Part shown: positions 56,659 through 64,000 of the stretch, piece by piece | Layout of the letters: each line of letters opens with the position of its first letter | Numbering within the stretch: position 1 is the stretch's first letter | Origin: an uncultured Lachnospiraceae bacterium | GTDB taxonomy: Bacteria; Bacillota; Clostridia; Lachnospirales; Lachnospiraceae | Direction of reading: 5' to 3' | NCBI GenBank assembly: GCA_947566645.1 | Contig: CANOKL010000011.1 | Location: forward strand, 26,409-90,408 | Length of the DNA stretch: 64,000 nt | Program-made: the position numbers and the translations under genes | Notes under the pieces: generated by a model | What the model was told of the DNA's origin: nothing | Databases searched by the model: none | Seen by the model: only the letters and a program-made list of their open reading frames with translations

Positions 56659-58181
56659 TCTTTACGCTCTTAGTTGTTGATGATGAAGCTGTCATACGCA
56701 AAGGCATTTCCAGCTTTATCAACTGGGATTCCCTGGATTGCCAGGTTGCCGGTACTGCATCCAACGGACTCGAAGCAATTGAGTTTATAAAAGAACACCC
56801 GACAGATATTATCATCACGGACATCAAGATGCCTGTGATGGACGGACTTGCCGTGGCAAGATATGCTTATGAAAACTATCCGGAGACGAAAGTGATCCTG
56901 CTGACCGGCTATGCAGATTTTGAATATGCAAAGACTGCAATCAAGTATAATGTGTCTGCTTTTATCCTAAAACCGACAAACAAGAAGGATCTGATTGAGG
57001 CCATCCAGTCTGCCCAGAAGCAGATTGTAACCTCCAGGAAGCACTCCTCCATAGCAAAGGAAGAGATTGCATTTTTAAAGGACCAGCTTCTTCTGGAGAT
57101 GACCTGTTCTCCCTATACCGCTGCCTTTGGGAAACGGCTTGCAGAACTTAAGATTAATCTCAGCCACTATTACATTGCCGCCTTCCAGCTGGTTCCCCTG
57201 GAAAATGATCTTGCGTCCTTCAAGAAAATCATCATTAATGAAAAAAAACGTGCTTACTGCTACCGCTATAATAATCTGATCATTACAGTCTATTTTGTAG
57301 ACGGGTTTTCCTCCCACGTCCCTGACGCGGTTCTGGATAACTGCCGGGAAATCTCTGTCATTACACAAATGCTGGACTCCAGACAGGTGTCCGTAGGAAT
57401 CAGCCAGTACCACAAAGGGGCCGGAGAATTCTGCCACGCAGTATCAGAAGCCATCTATGCCCTGACACTGAATTTCTATTCAGAAAAAGAGATTGCCCTG
57501 TTTGAAGATACACCGGAAAGCAGTGACTACGACCTGACTGCCGAGAACTCCATGGACCTCTTTCATTTCGAAAACAGCCTACACAGCTGGATGTTCGAAG
57601 AAGCAAATACCATCCTTCATAAAATGTTTACAAAATTCAAGACAAACTTTGTAAATTCGGCTGACACCAAAAATATCTGTTCCCAGATCTACTATATCTG
57701 CTGCAGAGTTCTAATGAAACGTGAAGCCGAGCCTCCCTCCGGTGAGTACCTCGCAGGCATCAATGCTGCCGCGGACATCTTCTCTCTGGAACATACCATA
57801 CAGGAATTAATGGCAGATACACAGAAACGCTCTGCCGGAAACATCACCATGCAAAACAGCCTGGTAGAAAATGCCGCAAAATACATCCACTCCCACCTGG
57901 CAGATCCCCTATCCCTGGAAACCATCGCAGAGCATCTGCATATCTCCCCCTCACACCTGAGCCGGACCTTTAAAAAAACATGCGGAGAATCCCTCATCGA
58001 ATACATCAATAACACGCGGATAGAAAAAGCAAAAGAATACCTCCTGAAGCCAGATATCCTGACCTATGAGGCCGCGAACCTGGTGGGATACAATGATGCG
58101 GCGTACTTCTCCTCCACCTTTAAAAAACTGACCGGGTTAAGCCCTACTGAGTACAGGGCTAAGATGTTGGGGACGGGGTAA
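56655..58181 (+). CDS. YesN-type AraC response regulator, stop codon within a REP palindrome
   Basis: 508 aa. The receiver domain has VVDDEA at 7-12, phospho-acceptor Asp56 (ITDIKMP) and the Lys in ILKPT. The middle is a linker of unknown fold. The C-terminal ~100 residues are a double HTH of the AraC family (LETIAEHLHISPSHLSRTF, EAANLVGYNDAAYFSSTF). The final residues LGTG and the TAA lie inside palindrome copy 6, beyond the natural end of the HTH (LSPTEYRAKM). It should activate the divergent transporter operon and perhaps the duplicated module. Confidence 0.93.
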   Translation: MIFTLLVVDDEAVIRKGISSFINWDSLDCQVAGTASNGLEAIEFIKEHPTDIIITDIKMPVMDGLAVARYAYENYPETKVILLTGYADFEYAKTAIKYNVSAFILKPTNKKDLIEAIQSAQKQIVTSRKHSSIAKEEIAFLKDQLLLEMTCSPYTAAFGKRLAELKINLSHYYIAAFQLVPLENDLASFKKIIINEKKRAYCYRYNNLIITVYFVDGFSSHVPDAVLDNCREISVITQMLDSRQVSVGISQYHKGAGEFCHAVSEAIYALTLNFYSEKEIALFEDTPESSDYDLTAENSMDLFHFENSLHSWMFEEANTILHKMFTKFKTNFVNSADTKNICSQIYYICCRVLMKREAEPPSGEYLAGINAAADIFSLEHTIQELMADTQKRSAGNITMQNSLVENAAKYIHSHLADPLSLETIAEHLHISPSHLSRTFKKTCGESLIEYINNTRIEKAKEYLLKPDILTYEAANLVGYNDAAYFSSTFKKLTGLSPTEYRAKMLGTG

Positions 58182-58203
58182 TTTTAAAAATACCCCGTCC
58201 CCA
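58168..58203. repeat. REP-like palindrome, copy 6 (pair with copy 7)
   Basis: 36-bp palindrome of the TGGGG type with one mismatch. It contains the stop codon of the response-regulator gene (58179-58181). Confidence 0.9.
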
Positions 58204-58207
58204 GTTC

Positions 58208-58249
58208 AATTTGGGACGGGGCAATTTTAAAAATGCCCCGTCCCAAATT
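58208..58249. repeat. REP-like palindrome, copy 7
   Basis: 42-bp palindrome of the TTTGGG type with one mismatch, separated from copy 6 by a 4-nt gap between arms; the boundary reads AGTTCAATTT. Confidence 0.9.
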
Positions 58250-58331
58250 CCCTGTCCAGCAGAGAATGCTCCACGCGATGCCGGCAATCAAAAAAATTTC
58301 TTCTCTTATTGACTATTAAATCACACGGTCA

Positions 58332-58484
58332 ATGAAATCTGCCGTGAGTATCGCGCCAACCGCAGATGCAAAGCGAACAGTAACCTATTATCTAACACTC
58401 AGTATATTTGAGGCGTATTCTTTGGTTGCTATTATTGCCTTAAGCGGTTATACTTATTATCAGAAAATAAAAACTTTGGAGTGA
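58332..58484 (+). CDS. 50-aa small protein with one TM segment, possible remnant
   Basis: The ATG at 58332 opens a 50-codon frame ending 7 nt before the Nif11-like gene. Residues ~22-42 (LSIFEAYSLVAIIALSGY) are hydrophobic and the ends are polar. No ribosome site is visible, and a stop codon lies just upstream in frame. It may be a small membrane protein coupled to the next gene, or the tail of a decayed gene. The family is not recognised. The 80 nt before it (58250-58331) show nothing identifiable. Confidence 0.35.
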   Translation: MKSAVSIAPTADAKRTVTYYLTLSIFEAYSLVAIIALSGYTYYQKIKTLE

Positions 58485-58491
58485 AAACATT

Positions 58492-58776
58492 ATGGATATC
58501 ATTACGATGTTAGATGAAGTACAGAGCAAAGCACTGCACAACCCGGATATACAAAACAGATTTTTAAACACCCGTCACGAAAAAGAACCCCTCTCTGCCT
58601 TTTGTAACATATGCAGGGATATGGGGTACGAAATTTATGAAATGGATTTAATCTGCGCAGGGGAAGAATTTCATGCCGCAATGAAGCGCAGCACTAACGG
58701 CGGCGGGGAGAACTCGCCGATGCTGGCAGGGGAAGATGATTTTTATGAATTGTTTATGGCAAGTATTGCCGGTTAA
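58492..58776 (+). CDS. Nif11-like leader peptide family protein
   Basis: 94 aa. The N-terminal two-thirds has the Nif11 leader pattern: MLDEVQSKALHNPDIQNRFL, a short helix, then AFCNICRDMGYEIYEMDLI, matching the conserved A-x-x-x-GY-x-hydrophobic block. It ends with NGGGENSP and an acidic 20-odd-residue tail. Nif11-type proteins are precursors of modified peptides in some genomes. No Cys lies in the tail, and no modifying enzyme or peptidase-transporter gene is nearby, so it is an orphan. GGAG lies upstream of the ATG. Family call moderate; precursor role only inferred. Confidence 0.65.
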   Translation: MDIITMLDEVQSKALHNPDIQNRFLNTRHEKEPLSAFCNICRDMGYEIYEMDLICAGEEFHAAMKRSTNGGGENSPMLAGEDDFYELFMASIAG

Positions 58777-58796
58777 ATTATCATGCTCATCACCTA

Positions 58797-58824
58797 TAAA
58801 AAGGGAAAGTTTATCACTTTCCCT
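58797..58824 (-). terminator. Hairpin with T-run, minus orientation
   Basis: On the minus strand AGGGAAAGT-GATAA-ACTTTCCCT is followed by TTTTTA. It could end transcription from the gene at 59101, about 280 nt upstream. The DNA between (58830-59100) shows no gene or repeat. Confidence 0.6.
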
Positions 58825-59100
58825 CAAAAAATCACCACTGGAAGTTCGTTCTGCAATCCTAACAATTCCAAGACAATAGCACATGGCATAATCCCCATGT
58901 TGGATATAATATTATCATACAAGATACTGTATCACGCAGGTCACTATATTGATATTATCTCAATAGTATAGCTACGGGTTCCTTTTAGTTGCTCCGTACA
59001 CAACCCAGTGCTTTCTTTGAACTTTAGTATATCAACCTATAAGTAAAATGTCACCTGGAAAATTATACAAAAATAGACTAACCATCCTCCGCTAAAAGTC

Positions 59101-60120
59101 CTAAAACCCGCCCTGTATGCTTCTCAAATTCACATATTCTACAAAGTCCCCCACCCGCTTCATATCCGGTTCATCCGGAAGCGTACTTCTTGCTGCAGCC
59201 TCTTCCAGCTTCTTCTCATAATCCGATACAATCTCGTAAAACTGTGCCTGGAATGTCCCGTCCGCTTTCTGAAAGCCGCCTGTGCGGATTTTTAACAAAA
59301 GTCCCAGGTCATCTTTTCTGTTTGTCCGGATTTCCCCTCTTTCTAAAATATCAATCGCCATCATAAACAGCCTGATCAGGTGCATGGCATGCTTGTTCAG
59401 ATGATTCGAATCCTTTTTCCTGTTGCGTTTTCCGATCTTATCATAGTCCCGGACAACGTGATTCATAACCGCCCACATTCCCTCATAATCCCGCAGGGGA
59501 AGATGGGTGTAGCTGGCATCTATAAAAATCTCGCTGTCCAGGTCAGGGTTTACTGCATCATCAATATACAGACGGATTTTTCCATTAGGAAATGTCTTAT
59601 ACCGCCGGTTAAAGTCATCCAGTGAATTTTTCACAGAATCTAAAATATGCCTTTCCCGCTCTGTCTGCGCCATGGTATCCCGGGCAATGGCATTTTGCAG
59701 GCGGCGAAGCTGCGCTCCTGCATATCCCCCGAATGATTTTACCGCCCGCTTCGTAAGAAACAGCTCTGTATGATCCAGAAGTTCCTGCCCCAGCGGGGTT
59801 TTCAGCAGATACTGATCCTCATCCAGTCCCAGGAGTTCACAGGTATTGGGGTTGCACTCCAGCAGCAGCCGTACCAGCTTATTAAAAGAATAGATCACGG
59901 TATCTGTATTATGATCCTCATACTGTTCAAACTTCGTTAGCCCGATAAGATCTGACTGCCTGGAAAGGGCAGCGCCCCTGAGGTCAATGTCACTTTCCTC
60001 ATTGTACGTTCCATATGCATGGCTGCCGCCAAGTCCAAGAAGAATGATCCGGTTCCCGAGGTGCTCATTTGTTCTAAGAAACTCATATTCTTCGGTCTGT
60101 ATTAATGCTCCATAATTCAT
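59101..60120 (-). CDS. Predicted nucleotidyltransferase (RlaP/YcgL-like)
   Basis: 339 aa. GLGGSHAYGTYNEESDIDLRG near residues 30-50 is the nucleotidyltransferase GS...DxD signature, in the form typical of the RlaP/DUF2204-like predicted nucleotidyltransferases. The rest is helical with no second known domain (ECNPNTCELLGLDE, SYTHLPLRDYEGMW). Target unknown: an RNA, nucleotide or protein could be modified. It stands alone with its own ATG at 60120 and about 130 nt to the upstream sda genes. Confidence 0.8.
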   Translation of the reverse strand: MNYGALIQTEEYEFLRTNEHLGNRIILLGLGGSHAYGTYNEESDIDLRGAALSRQSDLIGLTKFEQYEDHNTDTVIYSFNKLVRLLLECNPNTCELLGLDEDQYLLKTPLGQELLDHTELFLTKRAVKSFGGYAGAQLRRLQNAIARDTMAQTERERHILDSVKNSLDDFNRRYKTFPNGKIRLYIDDAVNPDLDSEIFIDASYTHLPLRDYEGMWAVMNHVVRDYDKIGKRNRKKDSNHLNKHAMHLIRLFMMAIDILERGEIRTNRKDDLGLLLKIRTGGFQKADGTFQAQFYEIVSDYEKKLEEAAARSTLPDEPDMKRVGDFVEYVNLRSIQGGF

Positions 60121-60170
60121 ATCACTACCTCATAAGGGTTCATCTCCGCAACATATTTTCTTACTCATAC

Positions 60171-60200
60171 AGACTTCCGGCTATAAAAGACCGGAAGTCT
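60171..60200. terminator. Perfect 10-bp hairpin between sdaAA and the 59101 gene
   Basis: AGACTTCCGG (60171-60180) and CCGGAAGTCT (60191-60200). The T-run (ATTTT) is on the plus strand, so as an intrinsic terminator it faces plus-strand transcripts. A second perfect palindrome of 22 bp centred on CATG (60232-60253) sits directly on the sdaAA stop codon. Confidence 0.5.
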
Positions 60201-60252
60201 ATTTTCCAGTCATATACTTTTCCTACTCCTTAGGATCTGTCATGACAGATCC

Positions 60253-61116
60253 TTACATCTTCTTGACGACTTCCTGTGCCCGGAGGCTCCCTGCCACTCC
60301 GCCGATGCCAGTCTCTTTTAAGCTTACATCCATTCTGTCGCCGACCTCCTTCATGGCATCAATGACCTGATCAAGGGGAATCTGGCTGATAATTCCTGCA
60401 AGCGCCATATCTGCTGCCGCCATGGCATTCACCGCGCCCCCCACATTTCTCTTCACGCAGGGCACCTCGACCAGGCCGCCCACCGGATCACAGACCAGGC
60501 CCATCAGGTTCTTAAGCGCCATCGCACAGGCAGCGGCGATCTGCTCCGTGCTGCCGCCCTTTACATGGCAGATTGCCGCTGCAGCCATCCCGGAGCCCGA
60601 GCCGATCTCCGCCTGGCATCCGCCGGACGCACCTGCCAGATATGCCCGGTTCGCAATAATCTGGCCAATACCTGCCGCCACATACAGCGCCTCTATCATC
60701 TTCTCCTCCGGCACATCGTACTCGCGGAAATACGTCACAAGCACTGCCGGAAGAACCCCGCAGGCACCTGCCGTGGGAGCCGCAACAATCCGTTTCATGC
60801 AGGCATTATTACAGCCCATCTTAAGTGCATTTGCCATAACCTTTGCCATATAATCCCCGCAAAGCGTATCTTTCTCTTCTCTGTAGGCTTCCATCAGGCC
60901 GCCTTCCTTTCCCACAAGGCCGCTTCTGGACATCAGCGACGGGTCATAGTTATCAATGCTGTCAAGCATTGCCTGCCACATTCCCCTCATCTGCTCCCAG
61001 GAATCCGTCTCCTTTACATCCCGCTCGTCTGCATCCTCCAGCTGCACCGCCTTCCAGAACTCAATCCCTTCTCTCTTACATCTCTCCTGTGCTTCTTCCA
61101 TTGACTGATATGACAT
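60253..61116 (-). CDS. sdaAA: L-serine dehydratase, iron-sulfur type, alpha subunit
   Basis: About 287 aa from ATG 61116 (GAAGGAG upstream); a longer frame starting at 61200 lacks support. MKRIVAAPTAGACGVLPAVL near 115, ASGGCQAEIGSGSGMAAAA near 170 and LVCDPVGGLVEVPC near 215 are the Cys-containing Fe-S cluster blocks. With the beta subunit it deaminates L-serine to pyruvate and ammonia in the cytosol. Confidence 0.95.
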   Translation of the reverse strand: MSYQSMEEAQERCKREGIEFWKAVQLEDADERDVKETDSWEQMRGMWQAMLDSIDNYDPSLMSRSGLVGKEGGLMEAYREEKDTLCGDYMAKVMANALKMGCNNACMKRIVAAPTAGACGVLPAVLVTYFREYDVPEEKMIEALYVAAGIGQIIANRAYLAGASGGCQAEIGSGSGMAAAAICHVKGGSTEQIAAACAMALKNLMGLVCDPVGGLVEVPCVKRNVGGAVNAMAAADMALAGIISQIPLDQVIDAMKEVGDRMDVSLKETGIGGVAGSLRAQEVVKKM

Positions 61117-61235
61117 ACCTCTGCTACTCCTTCTCTCAATTACTAAATCTCTAATGCAGCATTGCATCTCTTCGAGTAAAATGCAACGCAGTACTAGCAA
61201 CTGTCCAGTACCTTCACAGTTACAATCTCTGTATC

Positions 61236-61898
61236 TTAAATCGCTGCTAAAAATGTTACCTTCAGAATCCCTTGTCTTCTTTCAAGCATCTCGATCGCGC
61301 TCTCCGGAACCACCTGGTCCGTCTCAACCACCATGACCGCGCTTCCGCCTCTTCTTGCCCGGAACACCTGCATCGTTGCAATATTAATGCCGCAGAGATT
61401 CAAAACCGTTGAAACGTCCGTGATACAGCCAGGCTGATCCTGATTCCTGACAATCAGCGTATGGGTCTCCCCGCTGAAATTCACATCCATTCCATCCAGC
61501 ATACTCACACGGATCCTTCCCCCTCCGATGGAATATGCCTGAATCTCAAGCTTCTTTCCGTTATCTGCCTCCATCATAATCCTCGCCGTGTTGGGATGGG
61601 CATCCCTGAGCTCCCTCGGCTCAATCACAAAATCCATGCCCCGTTCCTTCGCAATCTCAAAGCTGTCCGGAATTCCAAGATCATCCGGCCGCATCCCCAA
61701 AAGCCCTGCAATCAGCGCCCTGTCCGTCCCGTGCCCCTTCCCCGTAGCTGCAAACGAGCCATGCAGGTAAACAACTGCCTTATCCGGCTGCTGCCCAAAC
61801 AGCTGCCGCCCGACTAAACCAATACGCACCGCCCCTGCTGTGTGTGAACTGGACGGCCCCACCATAACCGGCCCAAGAATATCAAATATGTTTGCCAT
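61236..61898 (-). CDS. sdaAB: L-serine dehydratase, iron-sulfur type, beta subunit
   Basis: 220 aa. VMVGPSSSHTAGAVRIG near residue 10 is the SDH-beta signature. The C-terminal ~75 residues are an ACT domain (LIVRNQDQPGCITDVSTVLN, GSAVMVVETD), probably the serine-sensing part. First gene of the sda pair; a 119-nt gap with a GCATTGCAT-type hairpin (61159-61189) precedes sdaAA. Confidence 0.95.
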   Translation of the reverse strand: MANIFDILGPVMVGPSSSHTAGAVRIGLVGRQLFGQQPDKAVVYLHGSFAATGKGHGTDRALIAGLLGMRPDDLGIPDSFEIAKERGMDFVIEPRELRDAHPNTARIMMEADNGKKLEIQAYSIGGGRIRVSMLDGMDVNFSGETHTLIVRNQDQPGCITDVSTVLNLCGINIATMQVFRARRGGSAVMVVETDQVVPESAIEMLERRQGILKVTFLAAI

Positions 61899-61941
61899 CT
61901 GTCTGTACCTCTCTCAATTATTTTGACATTTATGTGTCTAC

Positions 61942-61970
61942 ATTATACTTTGAAATGGAGGAATTTACAA
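61942..61970 (-). promoter_or_regulatory. Promoter of the sdaAB-sdaAA pair
   Basis: Minus strand: TTGTAA (61965-61970), 17-bp spacer, TATAAT (61942-61947), about 45 nt before the ATG at 61898. Its -35 box directly touches palindrome copy 8, which begins at 61970. Confidence 0.75.
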
Positions 61971-62011
61971 GTTGGGGACGGGGCATTTTTAAAAATACCC
62001 CGTCCCCAACT
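61970..62011. repeat. REP-like palindrome, copy 8 (pair with copy 9)
   Basis: 42-bp palindrome with one mismatch (CATTTTT against ATACC). It lies in a divergent intergenic region, not after a gene, and abuts the sda promoter. Confidence 0.9.
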
Positions 62012-62017
62012 CAATCT

Positions 62018-62049
62018 GGGACGGGGCGTTTTTAAAATTGCCCCGTCCC
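62018..62049. repeat. REP-like palindrome, copy 9, most diverged
   Basis: 32-bp palindrome with two mismatches near the centre (GCGTTTTT against AAAATTGC), separated from copy 8 by a short CAATCT linker. Confidence 0.85.
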
Positions 62050-62115
62050 CAATTCACTGTCTTTCATGTCCCTGCATAAAATACTGTAATGTTATTGATC
62101 ACGAGGATTTGAATT

Positions 62116-63015
62116 ATGAACTGTTGGATCTATGTTATGATTGCAGCTGTTATCCTGCTTGCTTTATTCTTATATTTCTACGTCCGCAAGGCATATGCCA
62201 TACAAAAGGTATGCGCCATGCCAGTCCAGGATAAACTGGACCGGATTGACCAGATTGCCTCTCCTTTTGGCTTCAGATATAAGTTGTCACAGGATCTCTT
62301 TACTTCAGAAACTGATGTATGGCAGAAGGAATGCGGCTACTGTAGCTCCTATGACCAGTATGCTCCCTTCTTCCATATGATTTTTGACTGCGAACCGGTC
62401 TATTTTGACTATCAGGATAAGACCTGGCTGGTCGAGCTCTGGAAAGGACAGTATGGGATTACGGCCGGGTGTGAGATCGGCATCTACCATGCGGACCGGA
62501 TTATTTCAGAGGATGAACGGAAACGCACTTTATTTGGCAGTGTATCACCAGAAGAAATGCCCGTTTTTTCCGTAACCCTCCTAAAAGACAACAGCCCCCT
62601 GACCAGGCAGTGTGAAAGGCACTGGTGGCTTACCGGATTCTGCGTGGGACGCTATGTTCCCCCGGAAAATCTGTCCATGAAGACTGCCATAGTATTTTCC
62701 AGCCAGGAGATGTGTCAGTCATTCCTTCTTGGACTGGAAGAGGCCGGCTACTCTTCCCGGGAGATTTATGTAAATGGCAGCGCCGTCTCCTTTACTTTTT
62801 CAGAACCCCGCTTTGCCCAGCCGCGGCTGCGGAAGACATGGTACGGAAAATGGGTTCTATTTAAAAACCGGATGCTGCTCCGGCTCTATATGAAAGTCAC
62901 AGAGCCTTTTTACTTTACGGCAGACCGGCTGCTGCTCCTGTATGAATATCTTCCGTTTTTGTTCCGGTACATTCTGAAAATCAGAAGATTTAAGAAACGT
63001 AAAAAGAGGAGGTAA
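62116..63015 (+). CDS. DUF4474 family membrane-anchored protein
   Basis: 299 aa. One N-terminal TM segment (residues 3-24), then an extended polar domain matching DUF4474: FGFRYKLSQDLFTSETDVWQ, WQKECGYCSSYD, FDYQDKTWLVELWKGQYGI, GCEIGIYHAD. Possibly acts at the cell surface; function is not known. GAGGA lies before the ATG. It is followed after 4 nt by a metallophosphoesterase gene, so the pair probably works together. Confidence 0.82.
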   Translation: MNCWIYVMIAAVILLALFLYFYVRKAYAIQKVCAMPVQDKLDRIDQIASPFGFRYKLSQDLFTSETDVWQKECGYCSSYDQYAPFFHMIFDCEPVYFDYQDKTWLVELWKGQYGITAGCEIGIYHADRIISEDERKRTLFGSVSPEEMPVFSVTLLKDNSPLTRQCERHWWLTGFCVGRYVPPENLSMKTAIVFSSQEMCQSFLLGLEEAGYSSREIYVNGSAVSFTFSEPRFAQPRLRKTWYGKWVLFKNRMLLRLYMKVTEPFYFTADRLLLLYEYLPFLFRYILKIRRFKKRKKRR

Positions 63016-63019
63016 CAGC

Positions 63020-63901
63020 ATGAGCATAAGCTCCCGGCTTGACAGCGCATTTGCCCAGGCACCTGTACTGCCGCTGCATTCCTACTCACGATATGTCTTG
63101 TTCAGCGACTGCCACAGAGGAACCGGAACCTCGGGAGATAACTTTTTAAAGAATCAGCATCTGTATTTTGCAGCACTGCAGTATTACCTGAAAAGTGGTT
63201 TTACCTATCTTGAACTGGGAGATGGGGATGAACTATGGGAAAACCGCTCCCTTGCCCAGATAAAAAATATACACAATGATGCTTTCTGGCTTCTCTCGGA
63301 ATTCTACAGACGGAACCGTCTGTATATGTTATATGGAAATCATGACATGGTAAAAAAATGTCCCCGCTTTACCTGCCGCCACTGCACAAGCTATCCCTGC
63401 AGTACCTGCGGAGAGGAAGAATTGTTCCCTGGCATCACCTTCCATGCCGGAATCATTCTTAAAAACGATATGAATGGCCCCGATCTGTATCTCACCCACG
63501 GGCACCAGACAGACTTTCTTAACAGCGTCCTCTGGCGGCTCTCCCGGTTTCTTGTGCGCTATATCTGGAAACCTGTGGAAAATATAGGATTCCTTGATCC
63601 TACAAGCGCAGCAAAAAATAATACAAAAAAGAAAAAACTGGAGCAGGCCGCGGCTGACTGGGCAAAGGAAAGGGAGGTCATTCTGATTACCGGACACACC
63701 CACCGTCCCATGGTGGGAACCCCTGACTCTCCTTACTTTAACACCGGGAGCTGCGTGCATCCGCGCTGCATTACCTGTATCGAAATTACCGGCTGCTGTC
63801 TGACGCTTGTAAAGTGGACGATTTCCACGCGCTCTGACCGCTCACTTTATGTGGTGCGGGAAGAGCTCGCGGAGCCGGTGGGGCTGAGGAAGCAGAAGTA
63901 G
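63020..63901 (+). CDS. Calcineurin-like metallophosphoesterase
   Basis: 293 aa. Metal-binding motifs in order: LFSDCHRG near 28, LELGDGDELWE near 68, YGNHDM near 110, LTHGHQTDF near 158 and ITGHTHRP near 225. This is the five-block calcineurin-like phosphoesterase pattern, related to UDP-2,3-diacylglucosamine hydrolases, though Gram-positive cells lack lipid A. An RxCxxC-rich insert (FTCRHCTSYPCSTC) near 120-135 may bind a metal. Substrate unknown. A good AGGAGGT-type site precedes the start. Confidence 0.88.
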   Translation: MSISSRLDSAFAQAPVLPLHSYSRYVLFSDCHRGTGTSGDNFLKNQHLYFAALQYYLKSGFTYLELGDGDELWENRSLAQIKNIHNDAFWLLSEFYRRNRLYMLYGNHDMVKKCPRFTCRHCTSYPCSTCGEEELFPGITFHAGIILKNDMNGPDLYLTHGHQTDFLNSVLWRLSRFLVRYIWKPVENIGFLDPTSAAKNNTKKKKLEQAAADWAKEREVILITGHTHRPMVGTPDSPYFNTGSCVHPRCITCIEITGCCLTLVKWTISTRSDRSLYVVREELAEPVGLRKQK

Positions 63902-63982
63902 CGGTGGGATGTATAAACAGACTATTCTTGGAACAATATTTTGTGATATAAAAAAGTGTCTTCGACACATCAACTCCCCTAA

Positions 63983-64000
63983 CCCCTCATTCATGAGGGG
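63983..64000. repeat. Short perfect inverted repeat at window edge
   Basis: CCCCTCAT-TC-ATGAGGGG. It may continue beyond the window, so its role (possible terminator stem) cannot be judged. Confidence 0.35.

Overview
The window looks like a Lachnospiraceae-type gut Clostridium (Bacillota). The evidence is low-to-medium GC, strong AGGAGG ribosome binding sites, lipoprotein signals, FIVAR and lysine-rich Ig-like surface proteins, YesM/YesN-type regulation, a GH65 phosphorylase and a two-gene Fe-S serine dehydratase. No rRNA or tRNA genes were seen. No transposase or phage gene was seen. All calls come from reading the sequence; no database search was made.

Region 1 (1-16.8 kb) is an exopolysaccharide locus. 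A tightly packed minus-strand operon (16621 to 2401) encodes a PelD-like receptor fused to a degenerate SDR domain, a PelE-like membrane protein, a large multi-TM GT-C-like protein, a DUF2194 protein (PelA-like region), PelF, PelG, a DUF2304-like small membrane protein, a GT4, a DPM1-like GT2 and a DUF4874/DUF4832 protein. A second DUF4874/DUF4832 gene converges on the operon end. A further GT2 is cut by the left edge. The PelD-like protein keeps an RxxD c-di-GMP I-site (RQTD) but has KKGKL in place of GGDEF, so the locus is probably a c-di-GMP-gated Pel-like polysaccharide machine.

Region 2 (16.8-24.1 kb) is a probable acquired island: a pRiA4b-ORF3/SEC-C protein and an AT-rich two-gene restriction-modification system. 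The latter is a 1000-aa fused nuclease-methyltransferase plus a separate 610-aa adenine methyltransferase, laid out like Eco57I, with a strong TTGATA-17-TATAAT promoter.

Region 3 (24.1-58.2 kb) is a carbohydrate locus. Divergent from a YesM/YesN two-component system is an operon for an ABC importer (binding protein and two permeases), a GH65 phosphorylase, a HAD phosphatase and a secreted beta-helix/discoidin/FIVAR/LRR protein. Beyond it lies a small lipoprotein and then a tandemly duplicated module, [binding lipoprotein + giant DUF5695-type surface protein] x2. The two module copies share promoter, operators and leader; the binding-protein genes share a 536-bp identical tract; the giants (2387 and about 2928 aa) differ by domain shuffling and FIVAR expansion.

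Region 4 (58.2-64 kb) holds a small Nif11-like peptide gene, a nucleotidyltransferase-like gene, sdaAB/sdaAA, a DUF4474 membrane protein and a metallophosphoesterase.

Across the window, nine copies of a 32-42 bp GC-rich palindrome (half-site GGGGACGGGGCATTTTT) sit at gene ends, three singly and six as spaced pairs with a conserved linker. Two genes take their stop codons from inside a copy. This REP/BIME-like family and the duplicated surface-capture module are the most unusual things here.
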